A DNA stretch of 64,000 nucleotides. Origin: Arenibacter hampyeongensis (lineage in GTDB: Bacteria; Bacteroidota; Bacteroidia; Flavobacteriales; Flavobacteriaceae). The notes under the pieces were generated by a model that saw only the letters and a program-made list of their open reading frames with translations, made no database searches and had not been told where the DNA came from. Location: NCBI RefSeq assembly GCF_002909255.1, contig NZ_PIOB01000001.1, forward strand, positions 496,001 through 560,000. The letters run 5' to 3'. Position 1 is the stretch's first letter, and every line of letters starts with the position of its first letter. Shown piece by piece: positions 9,425 through 17,634 of the stretch. Made by a program: the position numbers and the translations under genes.

Positions 9425-10647
9425 TTTTCATCAATTATACCGTAATACCTGCCAAACCAATAATTACGGATCATGGCAGCCGCGGTGCGTTCTTCCTCCG
9501 AGCGCACCATTTTGAAACTACCATCTTTTTGGGGGATTTTAAATTCTTTGGTGTTGCGCTCAAATCCCCACATGTCTTTGATACCTTGTTTTTTTTCTTC
9601 GGTAAAAATATCCTCCCCTGTGAGTACCTTATAGACCATCAAAAACCAAATATTACTTTCCCATGTAAATTCTATATCCTTCCAATCGTACCAATGGCGG
9701 TTTAAATTCATTCGGTATTTATTTAAAAGGCTGGGGTCGGTCTCTAATCGCATTATCATATAAAGGGAACGTGCTGCATGGTAGTCGTCACCAACATTGC
9801 GCCATTCTTTTGGAAAAAGTATTTTGGAATTAATTTGGTGGTCGTCATAATGATAACGGTCTATAAGCATATGATAAGCAGCATTGTAGCGTTCCTTGCC
9901 GGTAATATGATGTGTTACCTTAAGTGCGGCCAACATTTCCAATGAATTAAGTTCTTGGTGCGGTAGGTTAGGACAAAAATTGCCCCATAAGGTCATTTTA
10001 CCGTCTAGGTCCGTAAGTTTAAAATTATTGTCCACTACCCGACCAATAAACCGGTCCAGGAGGGCCGCTGCTTTCTCTTTGTATTCCGCATCTGCACATA
10101 GCTCCCAGAAAGTTCCCACACCATAGAAAATGGAAGTGAATTTATCGGCACTTAGATCGCCCAGCCATCGGTAACCAGGCATGGAGGACGATTGGTGCCA
10201 TTCATGGTACCAAAAAACTTCTTCGTGCCAAAGGGGTTCGTTGGTCCTATTGAAACTGCGGGCAACGAGTCCTTCAACACCGGTTACTTTTTCCAGTTTT
10301 AGGATGGCCTCGAAGATATCATTGGCTATTTTTCTGTCCTTTGGGTCGCCGGTAATTGCGTACTTATGGGAGTAAGCGGCCAACATTTCAGAAGTGGGAT
10401 CAAGACAATCGGCCTGGGAACCTACTATAGGTTCCTCTAGTCCGGCCGGTGGAAAAATGACGTGTTGCATTATTGCCCCCTCGTTCCAATGGTTTCCCAG
10501 CATCAATCTATCAAACATTTCCACTTTTTTATACAAAGGGTCTGTTTTTTTGGGAAACTCATTCACTTTTTGTGCAAATATGTTAGGGATCGCAAAAATG
10601 GTGCAAACCGTAACCAAGGTCAATAAATGATATTTATGCATGGCCAT
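9418..10647 (-). CDS. Exported six-hairpin-like protein of unknown function, first gene of the operon
   Basis: 409 aa with a signal peptide probably cleaved after Ala25 (NIFA/Q). The mature protein is helical and rich in Trp, His and Tyr ('EVFWYHEWHQSSSM', 'RHWYDWKDIEFTWES'), with repeated helix pairs such as 'EMLAALKVTHHITGKERY'. This pattern suggests an alpha/alpha toroid of the kind used by unsaturated glucuronyl hydrolases, GH127-like enzymes and some lyases. No family-defining catalytic motif was recognised, so no activity is claimed. As the promoter-proximal gene of an operon with a glycosidase-like lipoprotein and two aldolases, a role in carbohydrate degradation in the periplasm is a reasonable inference. 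Confidence 0.65.
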   Translation of the reverse strand: MAMHKYHLLTLVTVCTIFAIPNIFAQKVNEFPKKTDPLYKKVEMFDRLMLGNHWNEGAIMQHVIFPPAGLEEPIVGSQADCLDPTSEMLAAYSHKYAITGDPKDRKIANDIFEAILKLEKVTGVEGLVARSFNRTNEPLWHEEVFWYHEWHQSSSMPGYRWLGDLSADKFTSIFYGVGTFWELCADAEYKEKAAALLDRFIGRVVDNNFKLTDLDGKMTLWGNFCPNLPHQELNSLEMLAALKVTHHITGKERYNAAYHMLIDRYHYDDHQINSKILFPKEWRNVGDDYHAARSLYMIMRLETDPSLLNKYRMNLNRHWYDWKDIEFTWESNIWFLMVYKVLTGEDIFTEEKKQGIKDMWGFERNTKEFKIPQKDGSFKMVRSEEERTAAAMIRNYWFGRYYGIIDEKW

Positions 10648-10870
10648 TTCCTGTTTGTGAGCAATATAAAAAAGGGGTCATTATGCTTTCTGGTTTTATC
10701 TACATTTTATAAGTACAATAATATTAACTTATTTTAATCAATAAAACCAATAAAATATTTGTTTGGGTTAATATATAATGTACATTAAGTAATATATATT
10801 ATGTGGTTATTAATAGGGGTGGTTCTTATGGAGGTCTTACAACTGTAGTATAATGGTTTCCAAGTTTTTC

Positions 10871-10886
10871 CAATTTTTAAAAATTG
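10871..10886. repeat. Perfect 16-nt AT palindrome
   Basis: CAATTTTTAAAAATTG is fully self-complementary. It lies in the middle of the divergent spacer, about 225 nt from the operon start on the left and 270 nt from the rhodanese start on the right. It may be a regulator site, but such AT palindromes can also arise by chance in this base composition. Confidence 0.3.
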
Positions 10887-11017
10887 CTATTTTGGGGATG
10901 AAGAAGAAGGTTATGCAGCCTTAAATCGCTTTAAAAGTTCATGTGATTTTTTATGTATTCAGTAGCGGTATATTAATTCTTTACTTTTTTTTAAAAAAAT
11001 GCCATGTGTAACAAAAG

Positions 11018-11051
11018 TTGCTGTGGACAATATATACCTAGCTTATCTTTA
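11018..11051 (+). promoter_or_regulatory. Possible promoter of the rhodanese operon
   Basis: TTG at 11018-11020, 23 nt, then TATCTTTA at 11044-11051, close to the Bacteroidota pattern TTG / TAnnTTTG. Transcription would start near 11058, giving a leader of about 95 nt that includes the hairpin at 11080-11118. Confidence 0.35.
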
Positions 11052-11079
11052 CAGTATAAATGTTTTGGTTGGTTGTATG

Positions 11080-11118
11080 AGGAAACGGTCGTTGTAAAAG
11101 ATGGCGGTTTCCTTTTTT
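11080..11118 (+). terminator. Terminator-like hairpin in the rhodanese leader
   Basis: AGGAAAC (11080-11086) pairs with GTTTCCT (11107-11113) across a 20-nt loop, and six T residues follow (11113-11118). The gene starts 35 nt later. The short stem and long loop make a working terminator uncertain; if it forms it could act as an attenuator. Confidence 0.3.
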
Positions 11119-11153
11119 AACATTCACGTATCAAAAATTCTAAATAAAATAAT

Positions 11154-11498
11154 ATGTCCATTTTTAGCACTCTTTTCGGAACAAGTAGAGATAAATCCGA
11201 TAAAATAGAAATATTGGATCCGTCCAAATTTTCAGAAGCGATCACTGACAATAAGGTCCTCTTGGTAGATGTACGTACTGCCAATGAATACGGGTCTGGC
11301 CACATAAAAAACGCCATAAATATTGATTTTTTTAATTCGGGAAATTTTGAAAGATCCTTTGAAAAAATGTCCAAGGAAAATCCCGTTTACATTTATTGCC
11401 GATCGGGTGCAAGGAGTCAGAAAGCAGCCTATAAATTGGTAGGGATGGGATTTAAAAAAGTATATGACCTGAAAGGTGGTTTTATGAATTGGAGTTAA
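11154..11498 (+). CDS. Rhodanese-like sulfurtransferase domain protein
   Basis: 114 aa single-domain rhodanese. The active-site loop is CRSGAR at 82-87 with catalytic Cys82, and the family 'LLVDVRTANEYGSGHI' segment precedes it. Proteins of this type move sulfane sulfur or act in thiol and metal homeostasis in the cytoplasm. It has no signal peptide. The next gene, 39 nt downstream, is a CopZ-like metallochaperone, and the third is a di-haem lipoprotein, so a redox or metal-related sulfur role is likely. The start is the first ATG of the frame. Confidence 0.9.
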   Translation: MSIFSTLFGTSRDKSDKIEILDPSKFSEAITDNKVLLVDVRTANEYGSGHIKNAINIDFFNSGNFERSFEKMSKENPVYIYCRSGARSQKAAYKLVGMGFKKVYDLKGGFMNWS

Positions 11499-11537
11499 CA
11501 TAACCTTGGCCAATAGGATCATTAAAATTTGGGTTAA

Positions 11538-11819
11538 ATGGAATCTATGAAATTTACACTTAGTGTTCAGAATATAAAATGTGGGGGTTGTGCCAAAACA
11601 ATTACCACCAAATTATCTGAATTGGAGAATATCACAGATGTTGCGGTGGATGTAAACTCCGGAACGGTAACTTATGAATCCAAAGATGCTACTGCCAAAC
11701 AGGATTTAAGGGATAAACTTAAAGCTCTGGGTTATCCAACAGTGGACGCCAAGAATGGCTTGGGAGATAGGGCCAAATCCTTACTTAGCTGTGCGACTGG
11801 TAGGTTGATGAAGGAATAA
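11538..11819 (+). CDS. Heavy-metal-associated (HMA) domain protein, CopZ-like
   Basis: 93 aa. One ferredoxin-like HMA fold covers residues 5-72, with the metal-binding CGGC at 15-18 in the first loop. Such proteins carry Cu(I) or a similar soft metal to P-type ATPases or regulators. The C-terminal 20 residues are basic and contain an extra Cys (LLSCATG) outside the normal fold. No copper ATPase was recognised in the window, so its partner must lie elsewhere. It sits between the rhodanese and the DUF3365 di-haem protein with short gaps (39 and 19 nt), suggesting one transcript. Confidence 0.9.
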   Translation: MESMKFTLSVQNIKCGGCAKTITTKLSELENITDVAVDVNSGTVTYESKDATAKQDLRDKLKALGYPTVDAKNGLGDRAKSLLSCATGRLMKE

Positions 11820-11838
11820 ATTCGAAAAAATAGGCTTT

Positions 11839-12849
11839 ATGAGATATCTATCTTTCTTGATAATACTTTTAATGACGCTGGCGAGTTGCAGGGATGTCAA
11901 AAAAACGGAGTATAAACCTGTTGAAATGACTACTGAAAATGGGAATGTTGATCAGGCAAAGATACATCCAGGTAAAAAGATAATTGAGGCAGAGTGCTAT
12001 TTATGCCACAATCCTAAAGCATCCGAGGCCAGCATGATTGCCCCTCCCATGGCAGCCATTAAGAAACACTACATTGGCCCTACAACGACCAAGGATCAGT
12101 TCACAGAAGCTATAGTGGGTTGGATCAACGACCCACAGGAGGAAAAATCCAAAATGCCTGGTGCGCTAAACAGGTTTGGTATAATGCCCTATCAACCTTA
12201 TCCCGAAGAAACCATAAGCTTGATAGCGGAATATATGTATGATAATGAAATTGCACAGCCGGATTGGTTCGATGAACATTTTCAGCGGGAGCATGGTAAA
12301 AGAATGGGCAAAGGTATGGGAAATGGAATGGGCCCAGGTTCCAAACATGGATTACAAACGGATTATGGCGATATAGGACTTGGTTATGCCTTGGCCACAA
12401 AAGCTGCGCTGGGGAAAAATCTAATGAAAGCCATACAGGAAAAAGGTGCAGATGGGGCGGTAGAATTTTGTAAGCTTCGAGCCATAGAATTAACAGATAG
12501 TATTTCTGTTATGAACAATGCCCAGATCAAACGGGTTTCCGATAAACCTAGAAATCCACTTAACAAGGCCAATAAAGAGGAACTGGGATATATAGCTTCC
12601 TTTAAGGAGCAGTTGGCTTCAGGCATGGAAGTGGAACCTCTGGTTATCCCGGGAAACGAAGAAGTAACGGTTTATTATCCTATAACTACAAACACCATGT
12701 GCCTCCAATGTCATGGAAAACCCAACGAACAGATCAAGCCTACAACCTTGGCCACTTTAAGAAAATTATACCCAGAGGATAAGGCTGTTGGGTATGATGT
12801 AAATGAGGTTCGCGGAATTTGGAGTGTGGTTTTTGATAAAAATAAGTAG
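11839..12849 (+). CDS. Di-haem DUF3365-type cytochrome lipoprotein
   Basis: 336 aa with lipobox TLASC (Cys17). The N-terminal half has one c-type haem site CYLCH at 53-57; the C-terminal half is a DUF3365/Tll0287-like domain with a second haem site CLQCH at 288-292. Between them is a Gly/Met/His-rich linker ('GKGMGNGMGPG', around residues 155-166) that could bind metal. The domain is often a redox sensor or periplasmic electron carrier. With rhodanese and HMA neighbours, a role in sensing or handling copper or sulfur redox stress is an inference only. Confidence 0.85.
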   Translation: MRYLSFLIILLMTLASCRDVKKTEYKPVEMTTENGNVDQAKIHPGKKIIEAECYLCHNPKASEASMIAPPMAAIKKHYIGPTTTKDQFTEAIVGWINDPQEEKSKMPGALNRFGIMPYQPYPEETISLIAEYMYDNEIAQPDWFDEHFQREHGKRMGKGMGNGMGPGSKHGLQTDYGDIGLGYALATKAALGKNLMKAIQEKGADGAVEFCKLRAIELTDSISVMNNAQIKRVSDKPRNPLNKANKEELGYIASFKEQLASGMEVEPLVIPGNEEVTVYYPITTNTMCLQCHGKPNEQIKPTTLATLRKLYPEDKAVGYDVNEVRGIWSVVFDKNK

Positions 12850-12926
12850 GCCAATCCCAAATTCGCTAATATATTATCTACAAGGTTCATTTCCCACTTG
12901 AAAAAGGAAGATTTAAAGCCTACTTT

Positions 12927-12956
12927 TTGTTGAACGCAAAAAAATTTGTACATTTA
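12927..12956 (+). promoter_or_regulatory. Promoter of the TetR/ABC-efflux operon
   Basis: TTG at 12927-12929, 19 nt, then TACATTTA at 12949-12956, matching the Bacteroidota TTG-N19-TAnnTTT(G) arrangement. Start of transcription would be near 12963, inside the adjacent palindrome, an ideal place for a repressor. Confidence 0.5.
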
Positions 12957-12972
12957 TTAACCATATGGTTAA
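12957..12972. promoter_or_regulatory. Palindromic operator, probably for the adjacent TetR regulator
   Basis: TTAACCATATGGTTAA is a perfect 16-nt palindrome 12 nt before the TetR start. A second, imperfect one (TTAAACTATTTAGTTAA, 12969-12985) overlaps it and runs to the start codon. Site position and symmetry fit autorepression by a dimeric TetR protein that also controls the whole efflux operon. Confidence 0.6.
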
Positions 12973-12984
12973 ACTATTTAGTTA

Positions 12985-13587
12985 ATGAAAGATCAGAGTA
13001 CAGAAGAAAATATATTAAATGCCGCGATAAGTGTATTCCAAAAGAAAGGTATGGCGGGTGCGCGTATGCAGGAAATTGCGGATGAAGCAAAAATCAACAA
13101 GGCCATGTTGCACTACTACTACAAAAACAAGCAAAAATTGTTCGAGGCGGTCTTTAGGCAGGCCTTTGAAAAATTTGCTCCCCATATCAACGAGGTTTTT
13201 AATTCCGACAAAAGCGTTTTTGAAAAAATAATAAAATTTACAGATAGCTATATTTCCTTTGTCATGGAGAACCCATACCTGCCCAACTTTCTGATTCAGG
13301 AAATTAATAACAATACGGAGTTTGCCAATTTATTTTTTGGCTCCGAAATCGCACCCAACCCTATTCGCTTTGAAAAGCAGATAGAAGAGGAAATAGAGAA
13401 GGGAATTATAAAACCCATAGACCCAAAACAATTATTGTTAAACCTTTTTTCCTTGACCGCATTTTCCTTTGTAGGAACTGGCCTGGTCCGCGGAATATTG
13501 AATTTGGATGAAAAAAAATTTAAAACCATGATGGAGGAACGTAAGATTATGATTCCCGAGCTTTTAATTAATTCAATTAAAAAATGA
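12985..13587 (+). CDS. TetR/AcrR family transcriptional regulator
   Basis: 200 aa. The N-terminal 50 residues form the TetR helix-turn-helix ('ILNAAISVFQKKGMAGARM', then 'QEIADEAKINKAMLHYYYKN'), and the rest is the helical ligand-binding and dimerisation domain. TetR proteins normally repress a neighbouring efflux pump until a ligand binds. Its stop overlaps the start of the TolC gene (ATGA at 13584-13587), so it is translationally coupled to the pump operon. The palindrome directly upstream is the likely operator. Confidence 0.92.
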   Translation: MKDQSTEENILNAAISVFQKKGMAGARMQEIADEAKINKAMLHYYYKNKQKLFEAVFRQAFEKFAPHINEVFNSDKSVFEKIIKFTDSYISFVMENPYLPNFLIQEINNNTEFANLFFGSEIAPNPIRFEKQIEEEIEKGIIKPIDPKQLLLNLFSLTAFSFVGTGLVRGILNLDEKKFKTMMEERKIMIPELLINSIKK

Positions 13588-14870
13588 AAAGACTTTTTTT
13601 AATCTTAATATTCGCTATACCTATTGCCACTTTGGCCCAACAAACGCTTAGGTTGGAGCAATGTTTTGATCTTGTTACCGATAATTATCCATTGGCAAAA
13701 CAGTCTGGCTTATTGGAAAACCAAGTGCAACTCGACATTGATGCCCTAAGAACGGGAAATTTGCCTAAACTGGATTTGAATGCACAGGCCACCTACCAGT
13801 CCGATGTAACAAGTTTGCCAATCCAACTGCCCAATATAACCGTAGAACCTCCCAATAAGGACCAATATCGGGCTACGTTGGATGTAAACCAAATCATTTA
13901 CAATGGAGGTTTGATCAATGCCACATCCAAGGTAAAAGAGGCAGCGTTCAAGGTAAACCAACAACAGTTGGAAGTAAGCTTATACGGACTAAAAAGCCAG
14001 GTCAATTCCATCTACCTTTCGGTCTTATTGCTTCAGGAAAACCAGGATTTGCTTCGGGCCAAAGAGGAGCAATTAAAAGCGCGTATTGAAGATGTGAGGG
14101 CCGGCGTAAAATACGGCACTTTGTTGGCATCTTCAGAAAAGACACTGGAAGCAGAACTCCTAAAATTAGAACAACAAAACATCGAGTTGAGCTATAGTAA
14201 ATCAGATTTGTTACAGCGCCTGTCCTTGCTTATTGGAAGGGAATTATCTTCAGATGTAAACCTTTTAAGGCCAGAGGTTTTTATACCAGAGGTAAATTCC
14301 CAACGACCTGAAATTCAGCTTTTCGACCTTCAAAAGGAACAGATCGATTACTCCTCAAAACTGATTTCAAAATCAAATCTCCCTAAAATAAATGCCTTTG
14401 CCCAAGGTGGTTATGGCAATCCAGGCCTGAATATGTTGGACAACTCTTTTAGGACTTTTTATATGGCTGGTCTAAAACTGAATTTGAACATTTTGGATTG
14501 GAACAAGACCAGGACAGAGAAACAATCCCTTGAAATAAACAAGGAAATAATAGATACCCAAAAGGAGACTTTTGAACTGAACAATAATTTGGAATTGGTG
14601 AGCCTTAAGTCTGAAATAGATAAGATAGATGCTTTGATTTCCACGGACAATGAGATTATTCTTCTTCGGGAAGATATCCTTAAAACAGTGGAATCACAAT
14701 TGAAAAACGGTGTAATTACAGCCTCGGACTATTTAACCGAATTCACAAATCTATATGAAGCCAAAAGCAATCTGAATCTACACGAAACACAATTGCTGTT
14801 GCACAAAATTCAATATGAAATTAAGAAAGGAAGCTACTATAATAACGCATTTAAAACTGTACCCAATTAA
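13584..14870 (+). CDS. TolC family outer-membrane efflux protein
   Basis: 428 aa with a signal peptide ending near TLAQ. The outer membrane efflux protein repeats are visible as two long coiled-coil helical arms separated by beta segments ('LRLEQCFDLVTDNYPLAKQ' at the N-terminus and a similar region in the second half). It forms the exit duct for the ABC pump encoded downstream. It starts within the TetR stop codon and ends one base before the adaptor start, so the four proteins are made in order as one system. Confidence 0.92.
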   Translation: MKRLFLILIFAIPIATLAQQTLRLEQCFDLVTDNYPLAKQSGLLENQVQLDIDALRTGNLPKLDLNAQATYQSDVTSLPIQLPNITVEPPNKDQYRATLDVNQIIYNGGLINATSKVKEAAFKVNQQQLEVSLYGLKSQVNSIYLSVLLLQENQDLLRAKEEQLKARIEDVRAGVKYGTLLASSEKTLEAELLKLEQQNIELSYSKSDLLQRLSLLIGRELSSDVNLLRPEVFIPEVNSQRPEIQLFDLQKEQIDYSSKLISKSNLPKINAFAQGGYGNPGLNMLDNSFRTFYMAGLKLNLNILDWNKTRTEKQSLEINKEIIDTQKETFELNNNLELVSLKSEIDKIDALISTDNEIILLREDILKTVESQLKNGVITASDYLTEFTNLYEAKSNLNLHETQLLLHKIQYEIKKGSYYNNAFKTVPN

Positions 14871-14871
14871 A

Positions 14872-15774
14872 ATGAAAAATCTGCAAATTATACTGATAAG
14901 CCAGTTAGTAATTCTTTTGGGGTCCTGTACCGGCAATGGGGATAAGGCCGATGGTTATGGTAATTTTGAGGCTACCGAAATTACCATTTCTGCTGAGGCC
15001 AATGGCAAAATTCTATTCTTGGATGCTGAAGAAGGAAGTCTGCTTGACCAAAATAAGGTGGTTGGGGCTATAGACACCGTTCAACTCTCCTTAAAGCGAG
15101 ACCAACTATTGGCTTCAAAAAACACTATTTTCTCAAAATCCAGAAACGTGTTATCACAACGCGAAGTTCTTAAGGAACAATTAAAAGTGGCCCAAAATGA
15201 TAAATCTAGGGTGGAGAACCTAGTAAAGGCAAATGCCGCAACTACCAAACAATTGGACGATATTAATGGGCAGATCGGTATAATTAAAGAACAGATTAAA
15301 AGTGTGGAAACCCAAAATTCACCTATAGTTAATGAGGTGAAAAGTATAGAAATACAGATACGGCAAATAGAGGATCAGATAAACAAAAGCATAGTTCAAA
15401 ACCCTTTGAAGGGTACGGTCTTGGTGAAATATGCCGAACCTCACGAAATAACCACTTTTGGAAAACCCTTGTTTAAAATTGCGGATCTGGAACATATGAT
15501 ACTTAGGGTCTATATCAGTGAAAACCAGTTGGCAAACCTGCACATTGGACAGGAAGTAAGTGTAAAAATCGATGCTGGTGACGATATGAAATCATACCCC
15601 GGCGAGATTAGCTGGATTTCTGAAAGTGCCGAATTTACCCCTAAAATTATTCAAACTAAGGAAGAACGTGTAAACCTAGTGTATGCGGTCAAGGTAAGCG
15701 TTAAAAATGATGGCAGTTTAAAAATCGGGATGCCCGCTGAAATGTGGATCGGTACAAATACTAATGACAAATGA
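14872..15774 (+). CDS. HlyD/MFP-family periplasmic adaptor lipoprotein
   Basis: 300 aa from the ATG at 14872. A longer frame opens at 14815 inside the TolC gene, but the 14872 start gives a proper lipoprotein signal with lipobox LLGSC (Cys19). The lipoyl/barrel-sandwich halves ('TISAEANGKILFLDAEEG' and 'NPLKGTVLVKYAEPHE') flank a long coiled coil at about residues 75-175. A beta-barrel follows. It should bridge the inner-membrane ABC complex and TolC, as YbhG does for YbhFSR in Escherichia coli. ATGA overlap with the next small membrane protein. Confidence 0.9.
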   Translation: MKNLQIILISQLVILLGSCTGNGDKADGYGNFEATEITISAEANGKILFLDAEEGSLLDQNKVVGAIDTVQLSLKRDQLLASKNTIFSKSRNVLSQREVLKEQLKVAQNDKSRVENLVKANAATTKQLDDINGQIGIIKEQIKSVETQNSPIVNEVKSIEIQIRQIEDQINKSIVQNPLKGTVLVKYAEPHEITTFGKPLFKIADLEHMILRVYISENQLANLHIGQEVSVKIDAGDDMKSYPGEISWISESAEFTPKIIQTKEERVNLVYAVKVSVKNDGSLKIGMPAEMWIGTNTNDK

Positions 15775-16154
15775 AAATAACTTTGATTATCGCGACAATT
15801 CTAGCCATCTTGATAGGAATCCTATCCATAATCTCAGGATCCATGGTACTTTTAGGGCTACGATCAGTGGATTATACGGTATTGATCTGGTTGGTGGTCT
15901 ATAACGTGGCCCTTGGAATTATATCCATTTTGGTAGCCTATCAAATAGGTAAACAACATAGAAAGTCTAAAATAATGATAATGCTCATCCTCATATTGCA
16001 CTTATTGGTGTTGGGCTATTTGTACTTTTTTAACGAAAGCGTAGCGGTAGAAAGTATCAAGGCAATGTCTTTTAGGGTGAGTATATGGGTAGCAATTCTC
16101 CTTTTGATCCTAATCAAAAATCCAAAAACAGTACATAACAATATCAAAAAGTGA
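15771..16154 (+). CDS. Small four-helix membrane protein in the ABC efflux operon
   Basis: 127 aa, nearly all hydrophobic, with four predicted transmembrane segments and a short basic C-terminal tail. I do not recognise the family. It overlaps the adaptor stop by 4 nt (ATGA) and is followed after 3 nt by a small lipoprotein, so it belongs to the TetR-controlled efflux operon. It could be an accessory subunit or a stress-related passenger. Confidence 0.75.
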   Translation: MKITLIIATILAILIGILSIISGSMVLLGLRSVDYTVLIWLVVYNVALGIISILVAYQIGKQHRKSKIMIMLILILHLLVLGYLYFFNESVAVESIKAMSFRVSIWVAILLLILIKNPKTVHNNIKK

Positions 16155-16157
16155 GCT

Positions 16158-16634
16158 ATGAAAACGAAAATCATCCTTTTTGCCATCCTATCCATAGGCT
16201 ATTTAAGTTGCAAACAAGCGGTGAAGGAGGATTCCAAGTCCCCTGGAACCATTATAACTAAAACTGCATCGTGCAGTGAATTACAATTTAATGCAGATTG
16301 GGAAAAGGAAATGGCCATGAATAACGGACTTAAGTGGCAGGCAAATTTGGAAACCACTATGGGGATTGCTGCCATGTCCAAACTTATGGCTGAAACCAAA
16401 ACCCTGTACATGGAAGATTACAGAAACTTGGGAAACGCTTTAAACGAGGTTAAAAATAGCATTGTCAAGGAATGCACCATGACGGGAGCATCGCACGATA
16501 ATCTGCATGTTTTTCTACATCCATTGATCCAAAAGATTGAACTACTGCAAAAAACTGATAACACGGACACGGCCGCAAAAATCAAGGAAAGTATAAATGG
16601 GCAATTAAAAAGCTATTACACCTATTTTGATTAA
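16158..16634 (+). CDS. Small lipoprotein of unknown function
   Basis: 158 aa with lipobox GYLSC (Cys18). The mature part is mainly helical ('NALNEVKNSIVKECTMTGAS', 'LHVFLHPLIQKIELLQKTDN') and includes two or three Cys residues and a His-containing helix. No family recognised. It is embedded in the efflux operon between a small membrane protein and the first ATPase, 35 nt before the latter. A similar helical-bundle lipoprotein could be a periplasmic sensor, but nothing in the sequence proves this. Confidence 0.75.
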   Translation: MKTKIILFAILSIGYLSCKQAVKEDSKSPGTIITKTASCSELQFNADWEKEMAMNNGLKWQANLETTMGIAAMSKLMAETKTLYMEDYRNLGNALNEVKNSIVKECTMTGASHDNLHVFLHPLIQKIELLQKTDNTDTAAKIKESINGQLKSYYTYFD

Positions 16635-16669
16635 GATATAACAGTAATTATTATTCAACGGTAAATAAA

Positions 16670-17593
16670 ATGAGCATCATTCTAAACAATATCAGTAAAT
16701 CGTACGACAAAGTAAAAGCTTTGGACGATATTTCCTTTGAGGTAAAACCAGGGGAACTGTTTGGTTTGATCGGGCCGGACGGTGCCGGAAAGACGACCCT
16801 TTTTAGAATATTGACAACATTGCTGATTCAGGATGAGGGAAGTGCTTCAGTAGCTGGCTATGATGTACTAAAACACTATAAGGACATTAGGAACCACGTG
16901 GGCTATATGCCGGGCAGGTTTTCTTTGTACCAAGACCTCACCGTTGAAGAGAATCTAAACTTTTTCGCAACTATATTTGGAACGACCATAGCGGAGAACT
17001 ATGAATTGATCAAGGATATATATGTCCAAATAGAACCTTTTAAAAATCGTAGGGCTGGAAAGTTATCGGGAGGGATGAAACAAAAATTGGCGCTTTGCTG
17101 TGCCTTGATCCACAAGCCCAAGGTCTTGTTTCTGGACGAGCCTACCACAGGTGTTGATCCTGTTTCGCGGAAAGAATTTTGGGAGATGTTAAAACGGTTA
17201 CAGCAAAAAGACATTACAATTTTAGTATCTACACCGTATATGGATGAAGCCGAGCTTTGTGATAGGATTGCCCTGATCAGTGACGGGAAAATACTCGAGA
17301 TCAATACACCCGAGGCAATAAGGACCTTATTTCCAAAGAAAATTTATAAGGTGCGTACTTCCCAGATCTATCAATTAATTATGGACTTAAGAAGTTACCC
17401 GGAAACCCATAGTGCATATCCTTTTGGGGAATACCTGCATTTTACACCAAAGACGGCATCCTTTGTAGCTGAGGATTTGGAAAAATATTTAATACAACGA
17501 GAACACAGGGATATTGAGGTTATGGAGACCGTGGCAACCATTGAGGATACCTTTATGGATCTATCGCGGGCAAATGAATTGGTAAATAGATAG
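16670..17593 (+). CDS. ABC transporter ATPase, first of a pair (YbhF N-half-like; H-loop His missing)
   Basis: 307 aa. Walker A GPDGAGKTT (35-43), signature LSGGM (132-136) and Walker B with catalytic Glu LFLDEP (153-158) are intact. In the switch region the usual STHYMDEAE reads STPYMDEAE, so the H-loop histidine is Pro189. An 80-residue C-terminal extension follows the nucleotide-binding domain. With the next gene it matches the two halves of E. coli YbhF split into two proteins. It powers export through the two ABC-2 permeases downstream. Confidence 0.9.
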   Translation: MSIILNNISKSYDKVKALDDISFEVKPGELFGLIGPDGAGKTTLFRILTTLLIQDEGSASVAGYDVLKHYKDIRNHVGYMPGRFSLYQDLTVEENLNFFATIFGTTIAENYELIKDIYVQIEPFKNRRAGKLSGGMKQKLALCCALIHKPKVLFLDEPTTGVDPVSRKEFWEMLKRLQQKDITILVSTPYMDEAELCDRIALISDGKILEINTPEAIRTLFPKKIYKVRTSQIYQLIMDLRSYPETHSAYPFGEYLHFTPKTASFVAEDLEKYLIQREHRDIEVMETVATIEDTFMDLSRANELVNR

Positions 17594-17634
17594 GCGACAT
17601 CGCTTTAAAAACTTAAGAGCTCCTTAGAAGAAAT

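Larger units (their letters stand above)
10648..11153. other. Divergent intergenic region (506 nt)
   Basis: AT-rich spacer between the minus-strand catabolic operon and the plus-strand rhodanese operon, so it should hold both promoters. I see no gene. It contains a perfect 16-nt palindrome CAATTTTTAAAAATTG at 10871-10886, a promoter-like pair before the rhodanese gene, and a terminator-like hairpin in that gene's leader. Confidence 0.6.

Noticed and set aside
14815-14871. Longer adaptor start inside the TolC gene
   Set aside because: It would bury the lipoprotein signal; the ATG at 14872 places the lipobox Cys at residue 19.
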